DNA of 64,000 nucleotides. Source: Paenalicyclobacillus ferrooxydans. GTDB taxonomy: Bacteria > Bacillota > Bacilli > Alicyclobacillales > Alicyclobacillaceae. The stretch lies in NCBI RefSeq assembly GCF_001399675.1, contig NZ_LJCO01000011.1, forward strand, positions 1 to 64,000, read 5' to 3'. This document shows, piece after piece, positions 17,535 to 25,471 of this stretch (within the stretch, counting starts at the first letter, position 1; the number at the start of each line of letters is the position of its first letter). Made by a program: the position numbers and the translations under genes. Under the pieces are notes generated by a model. The model saw nothing but the letters and a program-made list of their open reading frames with translations, ran no database searches and was not told where the DNA came from.

Positions 17535-17595
17535 GACGCGGCTTAAGCATCCGGACAATCGATCACTATGTAACCAGGAGGTCTGAATCAACCTC

Positions 17596-18066
17596 ATGCA
17601 CCAGCTTTTGTGGTTTATCCACATCATTGGCATTTGTCTTTGGTTCGGTATCACTGCAGGAAGCTTATTGGTATGGCCTTCACGAAACTCGTCGATGAAA
17701 TCCTCCAGCCGAGAAGTCGACACTCGAACGCTCGTCACTCTGATTACGCGCGTGAGTCATACAGGGGCTGGCTTGGCGGCACTCGGAGGTGTAGCCCTGT
17801 CATTCGTTATCCGACCGAAGACCGAGTTGGGGGCGTTTTGGTTGGTTTCAATGCAAGGGCTTGGTGCGATTGCATTCTTCCTGTCAGTCATCGTTCTTAC
17901 ACGTATCGGGAAGCGCTTGGTGCGTCACGATGCTGCTTCCTTTGAGGAGAATCAGGCTAAGGAGCAGAATCAGGCTGACTTGGCACGTTATCGTGGGTGG
18001 CTGGGTGCGGTTTTCATTTTGCTGCTGGTGTGTCTGTTCATGGCTGCGTTCAAACCTCTCTTGTAA
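17596..18066 (+). CDS. Four-helix membrane protein of unknown function
   Basis: A 156-residue protein with four hydrophobic segments. It starts MHQLLWFIHIIGICLWFG, with a histidine in the first helix, then a loop and VSHTGAGLAALGG with a second membrane His. Such arrangements occur in haem- or copper-linked membrane proteins (CopD- or DUF2269-like), but I cannot assign it. An AGGAGG lies 13 bases before the ATG, a little far. It follows the CtaM-like gene by 61 bp and is probably co-transcribed with it. Confidence 0.7.
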   Translation: MHQLLWFIHIIGICLWFGITAGSLLVWPSRNSSMKSSSREVDTRTLVTLITRVSHTGAGLAALGGVALSFVIRPKTELGAFWLVSMQGLGAIAFFLSVIVLTRIGKRLVRHDAASFEENQAKEQNQADLARYRGWLGAVFILLLVCLFMAAFKPLL

Positions 18067-18178
18067 GATGCCGCGGAAGAGGCTGGAGGGCGGAAGATGC
18101 TGAACCGCGGAAGCACGTGCAGATTCGCTAACGTATGCTAATATGTCCGCTCGGTCAGACATATTTGGGGGAATCCGC

Positions 18179-18559
18179 ATGGTTCAAGCTGTCGCGTTGG
18201 TTCGAGGACGTGTCGTGGATGACGTATTTCAAATGACACTTCACATCAATGGCAAGCCAGTCCATCCTGTTGTACTTGATACGGGTGCGGCGACGTTGAT
18301 ATTGAATGGAGAAATAGCTCGCCGTCTTCATCTGCCGAACCTTGGTGCAATTCAAGTGGTCGGAGTGGGTGGGGCGGCGTCTGCATTCCGTTCGAAATGT
18401 GATTTGAAACTGGGGAATCGGCTGTTTCGAGACGTACCCTGTGTGGTTATCAAGCGGTTTTCCAAGCAGGGTTTACTTGGATTAAAATTTTTCCGCGACA
18501 ATCAACTCGGCATCATGCTCAACCCGAGAATGCAGACGTTGAGGGTCTATCGAACTTAG
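18179..18559 (+). CDS. Retropepsin-like aspartic protease, single domain (copy 1)
   Basis: A 126-residue protein with one aspartic-protease half-site, PVVLDTGAATLILN (Asp-Thr-Gly-Ala), a flap-like region (VVGVGGAASAFRS), and a second glycine turn (GLLGLKFF). As in retropepsins, two chains would have to pair to make an active site. The start at 18179 follows TTTGGGGGAAT. No signal peptide or membrane helix is seen, so it is probably cytoplasmic. A paralogue lies 137 bp away in converging orientation. The natural substrate is unknown. Confidence 0.75.
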   Translation: MVQAVALVRGRVVDDVFQMTLHINGKPVHPVVLDTGAATLILNGEIARRLHLPNLGAIQVVGVGGAASAFRSKCDLKLGNRLFRDVPCVVIKRFSKQGLLGLKFFRDNQLGIMLNPRMQTLRVYRT

Positions 18560-18645
18560 TCGCTAGAGTTCTATCCTCCGCGAGTCGGCGGAGCCACATT
18601 CGGACTCAGTACTTCTCTATCGAACTCAGTACTTTTCTAGTGGTT

Positions 18646-18686
18646 AAAAACGACCTGATGATCTCGGCATCATCAGGTCGTTTTTT
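18646..18686. terminator. Two-way terminator between the two retropepsin-like genes
   Basis: AAAACGACCTGATGAT and ATCATCAGGTCGTTTT form a long stem with T tracts on both strands. Just before it (about 18600-18640) is an imperfect direct repeat of a CGAACTCAGTACTT unit. Confidence 0.9.
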
Positions 18687-18696
18687 ATCGCACAGC

Positions 18697-19074
18697 TTAC
18701 GCCCGCGAGACGGTCAACGTTTGCTTCACAGGATCAAGCTGCAACATAATTTTGTTCTCCAGGAAGAAGCGCAGACCAAACAGACCGGAACCTTCTGTGA
18801 AACTCGGGTCTACGATGCAAGGTGTCTTGGGGAATCGATTGCCGTTGATCTCAATCTCACATTCCGACCGATACGCCTGTGCTGTACCGCCGACGCCTCC
18901 GACCTGAATTGGGCCTAGGTTTGGCAACCCGAGCTGATTTGCAACTTTCTGGGTAAACGTCAGTTCAAAAGCACCGGTGTCAAGAATCATACGATGAACC
19001 CGCGTTCCATTAATCAGCGGTGCAAAGTAAAATGTATCATTTTGGATGGCACCCCGATATATCGCCATACTCAA
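18697..19074 (-). CDS. Retropepsin-like aspartic protease, single domain (copy 2)
   Basis: A 125-residue paralogue of the protein encoded at 18179-18559. It has RMILDTGAFELTF as the active-site strand, then LGLPNLGPIQVGGVGGTAQAYRSE, closely matching copy 1, and GLFGLRFF near the end. It starts at TTG 19074, six bases after AGGAGGAA. Converging orientation of two related genes suggests an inverted duplication followed by divergence. They could form a heterodimer, but that is inference. Confidence 0.75.
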   Translation of the reverse strand: MSMAIYRGAIQNDTFYFAPLINGTRVHRMILDTGAFELTFTQKVANQLGLPNLGPIQVGGVGGTAQAYRSECEIEINGNRFPKTPCIVDPSFTEGSGLFGLRFFLENKIMLQLDPVKQTLTVSRA

Positions 19075-19212
19075 GTGTCATTCCTCCTGAGGTCAGAAAA
19101 TTGGTGTATCGAAACAGTTTACGGGCAGACGAAACCATAGGAGACGGCCACTGCCAGCCCTTGCAAGTCATCACGATTTGTCTCCAATTTGTCACTGAAT
19201 CTGTCCGAGCTC

Positions 19213-19228
19213 CGTCAAAGCTTTGACG
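19213..19228. promoter_or_regulatory. Perfect 16-bp palindrome upstream of the lipoprotein gene
   Basis: CGTCAAAGCTTTGACG has no spacer and lies 31 bp before the GTG start, within the likely promoter region between the divergent retropepsin-like and lipoprotein genes. An operator is plausible; the binding protein is unknown. Confidence 0.45.
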
Positions 19229-19258
19229 ATGAAAATCACTGTGACGGGGTGAAATGTT

Positions 19259-20272
19259 GTGGTTCCATATAAACGGTTTACATCGGGTGTGTCGATTCTT
19301 GTCATAACGACACTAGGGCTGACAGGCTGTGCGACTGGCGGGGGAAACTCTGACGGTGCGACAACACAGCCAAGCAACCAGGCTACAACACAGACTGCAA
19401 ACGGTACAGGTGCATCCTATGGACAGTCAGCTGGGAATAACAGCGCCACCGGCAACACGACTGGGAGCAGTGGGTCCGCTGGATTGTCCGGACAATCCAG
19501 TAACAATTCGTCATCCACGAGTCAGGCCACGGGCGATTCGTCTGCAACAAGTCAAGGAACTGGCGCACAAGCGGCCTCGTCCGGTTTTCCGGCCCTCGTT
19601 ACAATGGCCATGAATCAGTTTCCGGCAAAGGTGCTAAACGGTGCGAAAGCTCCGGTGGTACTGCCGCAAGCAGACTCTGGTGGCAGTCAAATGTACTATC
19701 GCACCTGGCAGACAATGACCGGTCCCATTCTCAACTACAGTGTCATGTTCTCGTCCGCAAGTAACCGTCTCGCTGCATTCATGGGCTCGACGTACTCCGG
19801 CATGTCCGCGGGGAACGCGGTTTGGCTGCCAAACGGGGTGCCACAAGATGGGCAGACAACAAACTCTACGGTTGCGCTCTCGGACGGGATTGTTGCCAAG
19901 GAAGTCACCTTTCTTGCGCCAAAGGACAGTGCGAAGGAGGTCTCCTCTGCGTCTCTCTTCTGGCAGGAGGGCCGTTGGCAAATTGAAGTGTCTCGAACAC
20001 AGACCACCGAGGTTCCGGTTGCCGAAGCCAATCAGGTTGCTGCGTATTTGCACAGCCATTTTATGCCGGTGCCACAGTCGAAGGGTTCCATCTTTGTCAA
20101 CGTGTTTCCGGGTGAGAACGCGAACGGGCAAGTGTCTGGTGCCAGTGTGAACGAGACCGTCAAGTGGCAGGAAGGGTCGCATGTGTATGAAGTTGACACA
20201 TACAGCCATGCGTACAATCCGATTCAAACTGGACTTGCAATGGCTATATCCATGCAACCCTATTCGCACTGA
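19259..20272 (+). CDS. Lipoprotein with low-complexity linker (hypothetical)
   Basis: A 337-residue exported lipoprotein. The signal peptide ends in a clear lipobox, LTGC, at about residues 21-24. Residues 25-110 are almost only Gly, Ser, Thr, Asn, Gln and Ala, a flexible wall-spanning linker. The C-terminal domain of about 220 residues (FPALVTMAMNQFP onward) looks globular but I do not recognise it. GTG at 19259 follows GACGGGGTG. A terminator follows. Confidence 0.8.
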   Translation: MVPYKRFTSGVSILVITTLGLTGCATGGGNSDGATTQPSNQATTQTANGTGASYGQSAGNNSATGNTTGSSGSAGLSGQSSNNSSSTSQATGDSSATSQGTGAQAASSGFPALVTMAMNQFPAKVLNGAKAPVVLPQADSGGSQMYYRTWQTMTGPILNYSVMFSSASNRLAAFMGSTYSGMSAGNAVWLPNGVPQDGQTTNSTVALSDGIVAKEVTFLAPKDSAKEVSSASLFWQEGRWQIEVSRTQTTEVPVAEANQVAAYLHSHFMPVPQSKGSIFVNVFPGENANGQVSGASVNETVKWQEGSHVYEVDTYSHAYNPIQTGLAMAISMQPYSH

Positions 20273-20287
20273 ACTTGATGTACATCG

Positions 20288-20322
20288 AAAACGGCGTACC
20301 GCTTGGTTACGCCGTTTCTTGT
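20288..20322 (+). terminator. Terminator after the lipoprotein gene
   Basis: AAACGGCGTA and TACGCCGTTT pair, followed by CTTGT. It ends directly before the ytr-type operator. Confidence 0.7.
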
Positions 20323-20329
20323 ACTGATT

Positions 20330-20374
20330 CTTGTGTCTGATTGTACTATATTGTATAGTACAATCAGACACAAG
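20330..20374. promoter_or_regulatory. 45-bp operator/promoter of the YtrA-type operon
   Basis: Two perfect 21-bp inverted arms (20330-20350 and 20354-20374) with a three-base centre. The inner part, GTACTATA-TTG-TATAGTAC, resembles the operators of YtrA-subfamily GntR repressors. A promoter is built into it: TTGTGT (20331-20336), 17 bases, TATAGT (20354-20359). A repressor bound there would block RNA polymerase, so autoregulation is very likely. Confidence 0.8.
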
Positions 20375-20395
20375 ATGCGGATTGGGGGAGATGGG

Positions 20396-20797
20396 ATGTG
20401 GCTTCGCGTGGATACCCGCTCTCATACGCCGATGTACCAGCAGATCATCGATGGTGTGAAAGAACAGATTGCGCGTGGGAATTTGAAGCCGGGTGATCGG
20501 ATGATGCCGGTTCGCGAATTGGCGACGACGCTGTCTCTCAATCACAACACCGTAGCTAAGGCGTATCAGGAGTTGGAGCGCGAACAGGTCATCGAACTGA
20601 TTCGGGGGCGGGGCACCTTTGTTTCCAGCCAATCGGAAGTAATTGACAGTGAGAATCGGAAACGCGAGCTGCGAGATGCCATGAAAAAGTGGCTTGTGGA
20701 TGCCCATCACCTGCAAATGTCGGAGGAAGAGATCATGTCCATGTTCCACGCGGTGGTGGTGGAATTACGTGAGGGCAAAGGTGGGGATATGCTGTGA
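20396..20797 (+). CDS. GntR-family repressor, YtrA type
   Basis: A 133-residue regulator with an N-terminal winged helix (TPMYQQIIDGVKEQIARGNLK, then HNTVAKAYQELE and RGRGTFV) and a short helical tail in place of a ligand domain. That is the mark of the YtrA subgroup. The start is ATG 20396 after GGGGGAG; the longer frame would overlap the operator. The stop overlaps the ABC ATPase start. YtrA-type repressors often respond to cell-wall-active agents; that signal is an inference here. Confidence 0.9.
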   Translation: MWLRVDTRSHTPMYQQIIDGVKEQIARGNLKPGDRMMPVRELATTLSLNHNTVAKAYQELEREQVIELIRGRGTFVSSQSEVIDSENRKRELRDAMKKWLVDAHHLQMSEEEIMSMFHAVVVELREGKGGDML

Positions 20798-21720
20798 ATC
20801 CGGTGATCGAAGCGACAGATGTAACGAAATCTTTTGAGAATGAAGCCGTCATCAAAGGGATAGACTTTCGGGCTTACGAGGGGAGTATCCATGCAGTCGT
20901 GGGACCGAACGGTGCCGGCAAGAGTACGTTCTTGAAAATACTCGCCGGATTAACGCAAGCGACCGAAGGACGGATTCGAATCTTTGACCATGAAGTTCAG
21001 GATGGGGCTGCACTGCGGCAGCGGGTGCACTACATTAGCCCGGAGGTAAATCTGTACCCGTTATTCCGCGTGAAAGATATTCTGAGATACGGCAGTTTGT
21101 TGTACGACCGGTGGGACAGAGAGCGTTGCAGTGTATTGGTGGATGCCTTTTCACTCCCGCTCGACAAGGTGATTCGTAAACTCTCCCTTGGAATGAAGAT
21201 GAGGTTGCGCATCGTCCTGGCGTTGTCTGCATGCGCGGATGTCCTGCTGTTGGACGAGGCCACCAACGGATTAGACCCCGGAGCAAAAGATCAGATTCTC
21301 GATCTCGTTTTACAAGAGTCTGCCAATCGGGGTGTGACGGTTCTCATGGCTACACATCAACTCGCGGAGGTGGAGCGAGCTGCGGATACAGTCAGCGTTC
21401 TGGTTCGGGGACGCATCATTACGACAGAAAGCGTCGATAGGCTGAAAGAACACGTGTACGAGGTGTACACTGCGTTTCCTGCCAACAGCATTGGGGTTAC
21501 CGCACAGTTGCCTGAGGACGTGCATGCCGTGTTCCACGGTGATCAGGTACAACTCATATGGGCAGGAGAGCCCAGAGAGATTCAGGCAACCTTACACGGC
21601 CTCGGAGCAAGGTTTATCGACATTCAGCCTACCACGCTTGAGAAGTGGTTTGAATCCATGCTGACAAAGGAAGGGGTGCAAAATGGACGGATCGTTCTTC
21701 CCAACAGCCCTGTTGTATAA
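20794..21720 (+). CDS. ABC transporter ATP-binding protein
   Basis: A 308-residue ATPase: Walker A GPNGAGKST (residues 37-45), signature LSLGMKMRL (about 130-138) and Walker B LLLDEATNGLDP (151-162), with the H-loop in MATHQLAEVERA. About 85 further residues follow the ATPase core. GTG at 20794 overlaps the gntR stop. It would energise the permease encoded by the next, overlapping gene. The pair recalls YtrB/YtrC- or Bce/nisin-type drug-sensing or drug-efflux exporters, but the substrate is unknown. Confidence 0.9.
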   Translation: MNPVIEATDVTKSFENEAVIKGIDFRAYEGSIHAVVGPNGAGKSTFLKILAGLTQATEGRIRIFDHEVQDGAALRQRVHYISPEVNLYPLFRVKDILRYGSLLYDRWDRERCSVLVDAFSLPLDKVIRKLSLGMKMRLRIVLALSACADVLLLDEATNGLDPGAKDQILDLVLQESANRGVTVLMATHQLAEVERAADTVSVLVRGRIITTESVDRLKEHVYEVYTAFPANSIGVTAQLPEDVHAVFHGDQVQLIWAGEPREIQATLHGLGARFIDIQPTTLEKWFESMLTKEGVQNGRIVLPNSPVV

Positions 21721-22738
21721 GGAATGGATGCAAAAACGTTGGCTAAGTCTAATGATCTTCATCTTCATCAGTTGGTCTGTGTTTATCGAGACTTTGATGC
21801 CCCTTACAGATCTGCAGCATCGATTTATCACCATCACGGGTTCGAATGGTTCTGTGCAGCGCGTGGACGTGGTGGTCAACAATTTCACATGGAATGTCAA
21901 CGAGATCGTGGGGCATTTCAGCGCAGGATGGTGGGCGTCTATCGTTGTCGTTGGACTGGCCGTCTATTCACTATGGACAGAGCGAAACCATGACTCGGGT
22001 TGGTTTACGTTGTCTGGTCCGGTGTCGAAGAGGCAAATCATAAGAGTCAAGTACGTCTACGATTTGTCACTGATTGCAGCCACATTCACCTTTTTGGCGC
22101 TCAGTTTAGGTGTCATCGACTGGATACTAGGGATTCACTATCCGCTCTATGGGATCTTTCGCTGGTGGGTTGCTGAATTGGCGATTCAGTGCTCGATGTA
22201 CGGACTCAGTCTCCTCTTCGGCACGTTGATAGGAAACAGTGTTGTTGTGGCCCTCCTCGCGTTTGCTGTCTCTAACGTGCCGATGTACATCGGCATTCCT
22301 TTGACGCACATGCTCGGGGCGAATGGAGTGGTGTATGCGGATCCGTCGAAATACTTCATTCCGGTAAGTTGGCGGGTCATGTGGATGGTAACCCATTTAT
22401 CTCCACTCAACTGGTTCAGTCTCGACTTCTCCAAGTTGTGGACAAGTCCATGGCCGTATTTCATATGGTTTCTCTTGTTCACCGTCCTCTCTTGTTGGGT
22501 CTCCGAGCGGATATACGAACGCACAGCCAATGAACGGATGTCGAATTTTCTTGCGTTCAAGTGGCTTCAACACCCGGTTACACTGTTGGCTTCAGGTGTT
22601 GTGGCAGCTTTGATTGTAAAGTTCACACGGATAGGACATGTCATGTGGACGCAACAAGCGGCGTGGATAGCCGTTATCACACTGGTTCTGTGGGGAATCG
22701 TCATTTTGTTTCGGGAAAAAGTTGCTAGCCACTTTTGA
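21683..22738 (+). CDS. ABC transporter permease
   Basis: A 351-residue membrane protein with about seven to eight helices and an early extracytoplasmic loop (roughly residues 45-75), typical of ABC-2-like permeases linked to YtrA regulators. It overlaps the ATPase gene by 38 bp, so translation is coupled. It ends 29 bp before the sigma factor start. Substrate unknown. Confidence 0.82.
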   Translation: MDGSFFPTALLYKEWMQKRWLSLMIFIFISWSVFIETLMPLTDLQHRFITITGSNGSVQRVDVVVNNFTWNVNEIVGHFSAGWWASIVVVGLAVYSLWTERNHDSGWFTLSGPVSKRQIIRVKYVYDLSLIAATFTFLALSLGVIDWILGIHYPLYGIFRWWVAELAIQCSMYGLSLLFGTLIGNSVVVALLAFAVSNVPMYIGIPLTHMLGANGVVYADPSKYFIPVSWRVMWMVTHLSPLNWFSLDFSKLWTSPWPYFIWFLLFTVLSCWVSERIYERTANERMSNFLAFKWLQHPVTLLASGVVAALIVKFTRIGHVMWTQQAAWIAVITLVLWGIVILFREKVASHF

Positions 22739-22767
22739 GTCACCGGAGTCGAAAAGGGGGGAGATTG

Positions 22768-23259
22768 ATGACAGTGGAATCATCAAGCGGGGGCGCTGTA
22801 CAGGACTTGTATCTTCGATACGCCGCAGACGTCTACAGACTGGCCATGCAGTCGACGCATGACCACGCCGAGGCCGAGGATATCGTTCATGAAGTGTTCT
22901 TACGTGTCCTCTGCAAGTGGGATGACTTTCGAGGCGATGCGCACGTGAAGACGTGGATTTGGCGGATTGCAAAAAACTACTTGATAGATTCAGCCAGGAG
23001 GCGAATGAGACAGCAAGAGCTCATGGCTGAGGTCGGTTCCACTTATCGCCCGAATCTCCTCGTGTCTTTGATTGAGTTTGAGGATGCAATACATCGGTTA
23101 CCGGACCAGCAACAGCGTGTCCTTGATCTGCGCGTTGTGCAGGATCTCTCGGTGGCCGACACCGCAAACGTACTCGGGTGTTCCGAAGGGAAAGTTCGGG
23201 TCGATACGCACAGGGCGTTATCGCGAATGAGAAAGGTACTTTACGAAGGGGTTACGTAG
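22768..23259 (+). CDS. ECF-type RNA polymerase sigma factor
   Basis: A 163-residue sigma-70 family factor. Region 2 spans about residues 15-80 (AEDIVHEVFLRVL, FRGDAHVKTWIWRIAKNYLID). Region 4 begins at IHRLPDQQQRVLDLRVVQDLS and ends with the helix-turn-helix VLGCSEGKVRVDTHRALSRMRK. ATG 22768 is chosen because AGGGGGGAG lies just upstream. No anti-sigma gene follows; instead it is the fourth gene of the YtrA-ABC operon, and a terminator comes right after. Its activity may be controlled by operon repression. Confidence 0.88.
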   Translation: MTVESSSGGAVQDLYLRYAADVYRLAMQSTHDHAEAEDIVHEVFLRVLCKWDDFRGDAHVKTWIWRIAKNYLIDSARRRMRQQELMAEVGSTYRPNLLVSLIEFEDAIHRLPDQQQRVLDLRVVQDLSVADTANVLGCSEGKVRVDTHRALSRMRKVLYEGVT

Positions 23260-23269
23260 CTAATACTGG

Positions 23270-23317
23270 AAAAAAGGCAGATCCAGCGCTTCGACAATGC
23301 GCGGATCTGCCTTTTTT
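23270..23317 (+). terminator. Terminator after the sigma factor gene
   Basis: AAAAAAGGCAGATCC pairs with GGATCTGCCTTTTTT around an 18-base loop that can itself pair (GCGC ends). It probably serves both strands, as the next gene converges. Confidence 0.9.
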
Positions 23318-23349
23318 ATGTTTGTATTGCACTGAATTCAGTGATGCCG

Positions 23350-24636
23350 TCACCCCGTTACTGGAGCTGCGGCTTCGCCATGGGGAACGTTGGCTGTGTG
23401 CCTGCGCGTCACGATCGTAACAACAATGGCTAACGCAAACAGGACGCCTGCCCCGAGGAACGGTCCAAACAGCCCCATTCTCGTGAGTAGCGAGGCAATA
23501 GCCGGTCCAATGATACCTCCGAAATAAAGCGGGAGGTAGACAAGATTTAAAGCCGTACTGCGGTGGGTTTCGGGAATCCTTGTTGAAAAGAGAGCAAACA
23601 CCATAGCGCCGCCGATACTGAGTCCAGCACTGAACACAGTCAGCCCGACGGTGAACCACAGCACGCTGTGTGACCATCCAAGCACCAAGGATGCGGGCAG
23701 CAAGCAGACAAATGCCGCCATTAGGATGCGGTTGAAACCAACTTTGTCTCCGATCCGTCCTGCGAACACCGTGATGACTGCACCGATTACCGCAGAAAAG
23801 CCCATTAAACCACCGATCGAGACGGTAGCAGACACTGAGTGCAAAGGCAGGTGTTCAATCGCGATCGGGAGGTACGGATTGATCATTTGTCTCGCCATCA
23901 TCAACACTGAGTAAATGCTGAATAACGCCCATGTGACGCGGAGACTAAACGTAAATCGGATGGAATGCCACGCTACCGTCCATGCGGACTGGCGAACGGG
24001 TTCTGTGATGGTCATCCCGGACACAGATTTTGAGGGTGCTGCGGGGGAATCAAGTTGGGGTTGCTTATAGAACAAGAGCAACATGGTGCCGGTGACAAAC
24101 GAGAGCACGCCGTCAAAAATATACAGACCGTGCAGGTTCAAGAGATGCAGTCCTGTGACCAAGCCGCCGATGAGGGGACCGCCTGCCATACCAATCGAAG
24201 ACGAGACGCTGAACACAGACACGGCAAAACCAACCTTGCCGTCTGGAGCTGCTTGGCGAATCGCAGCCAGCATGATGCCGGTATTGCCAAGTTGAAAACC
24301 GACCAGCGCCATTGCAATAAAGATACCAAGCAGCGAATGGCTGAGTCCAAGCGTAACCAGTACCACCATTTCGACGTAAGCGCTGCGCATGACGACGAGT
24401 TTGCCGCCGTAGCGCTGCGCCCACACACCCCACAGAGGAACGAACGGCAAGCCAACGACAAACGTAATGGCGGAGAGGATACCGACCCATGTCTCCACGT
24501 GAGGAACGTGGATGGACTGTAAATAGACAGGCATAAATGCGAACACGTGGCTCATGGAGATGGATTCTACGGCCGACGTGATAAAGAACAAGATAAGAAC
24601 CATTTGCCAAGGTGTCTGGCGCTGATTTGTCTTCAT
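23350..24636 (-). CDS. MFS transporter (drug-efflux-like)
   Basis: A 428-residue major facilitator with 12 predicted helices in two halves, split by a hydrophilic stretch near residues 190-215. The loop after helix 2 reads PLWGVWAQRYGGK, the usual G-x-x-x-D/G-R-x-G-R-like motif, and the second half repeats it as GRIGDKVGFNR. It resembles multidrug or sugar-efflux members. AGGTTCTCGTTT precedes the ATG on the minus strand. Two copies of TAACCTCATG lie in the spacer before it. Confidence 0.85.
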   Translation of the reverse strand: MKTNQRQTPWQMVLILFFITSAVESISMSHVFAFMPVYLQSIHVPHVETWVGILSAITFVVGLPFVPLWGVWAQRYGGKLVVMRSAYVEMVVLVTLGLSHSLLGIFIAMALVGFQLGNTGIMLAAIRQAAPDGKVGFAVSVFSVSSSIGMAGGPLIGGLVTGLHLLNLHGLYIFDGVLSFVTGTMLLLFYKQPQLDSPAAPSKSVSGMTITEPVRQSAWTVAWHSIRFTFSLRVTWALFSIYSVLMMARQMINPYLPIAIEHLPLHSVSATVSIGGLMGFSAVIGAVITVFAGRIGDKVGFNRILMAAFVCLLPASLVLGWSHSVLWFTVGLTVFSAGLSIGGAMVFALFSTRIPETHRSTALNLVYLPLYFGGIIGPAIASLLTRMGLFGPFLGAGVLFALAIVVTIVTRRHTANVPHGEAAAPVTG

Positions 24637-24863
24637 AAACGAGAACCTCCAGTAACCTCATGTACAGCTAACCTCATGCACAACCGAGATGTTAACAGAT
24701 TTGGCTGCGACGAGATACGGTTAAATTTATCCGCCAGGCTTGCCACGGATAGCGGAAGGAGACACGACACTGCATGCATCAAACGGTTCTCGTTTGAAAG
24801 CGCTGTATCATACAATAAAGATAAAATTTTCTGAATTCTACGCAGGAAGCTGAGGCGATTGTA

Positions 24864-25286
24864 ATGTCACAAAGCGTGACCGAGATGCTGAGAGACATTC
24901 TGATCGATATTGCACTGGACAACCGGGATTTTGATAGACTTCGGTTGCTGACATCAAAGGATTGGGAGAAGTATGTCGTTGAACATGGCGATGCCGATCC
25001 GTTTGAGTTCCTCTTGGCAGACGAGCATTTCTTTGAATGTCGTGTGATTGACATCTCGGGAAGAGACACAATCTTGAACTACCGATATAAGGAGATGCAA
25101 GACGAGATTCTTTTCATCGGCGAGATTAGGGTGCCTGTTGCGGGGAACGGGTCAGTCCAGTCGACCTATCGGCCGATGCGAAAGACGGTCGCTTGTGAGG
25201 CCTCGGAGCCGGCGTGGCTAAAGTCACTGGTTCATAAGGCGCGCCAAACCTCCATCCGACTGCACGGAATAAGCGAGATAAGATAA
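24864..25286 (+). CDS. Hypothetical protein, 140 residues
   Basis: A soluble, acidic protein (TEMLRDILIDIALDNRDFDRLRLL at the start, read as one amphipathic helical part) followed by a beta-rich middle. No known domain is seen. The ATG at 24864 lacks a strong ribosome site; GGAAGCTGAGG lies about ten bases upstream. Its stop codon is inside the first copy of a 16-bp direct repeat. It could be read with pepF, but a 185-bp spacer separates them. Confidence 0.65.
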   Translation: MSQSVTEMLRDILIDIALDNRDFDRLRLLTSKDWEKYVVEHGDADPFEFLLADEHFFECRVIDISGRDTILNYRYKEMQDEILFIGEIRVPVAGNGSVQSTYRPMRKTVACEASEPAWLKSLVHKARQTSIRLHGISEIR

Positions 25287-25312
25287 AACGCAATGCGCGA
25301 GATAAGATAAAA
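25273..25312 (+). repeat. 16-bp direct repeat that includes the stop codon
   Basis: GCGAGATAAGATAAAA at 25273-25288 and again at 25297-25312 (24-bp period). The TAA stop of the 140-residue gene (25284-25286) lies in the first copy. The next 80 bases hold further low-complexity GCGACAACC-type repeats (about 25345-25400). Confidence 0.85.
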
Positions 25313-25471
25313 TGGACTTGGTCGAAAATTGCGAACAGTAACCGCGACAACCGCAACCACCGCGCGACGGCGACAACCGCGACAACCACAAAACTGCGAC
25401 CACGTACCACGAATGCTTGTCTATTATCTACCAATTGTCTACCTACCTATTGATGAAAAGAGGTCGTACAT

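Noticed and set aside
19634-20749. 371-codon minus-strand frame across the lipoprotein and gntR genes
   Set aside because: It crosses a terminator, an operator and two well-supported plus-strand genes; its composition (His/Arg/Cys-rich) is typical of antisense shadow.
25345-25400. Iteron-like GCGACAACC repeats
   Set aside because: The copies are irregular in length and spacing and look like low-complexity sequence rather than an origin.
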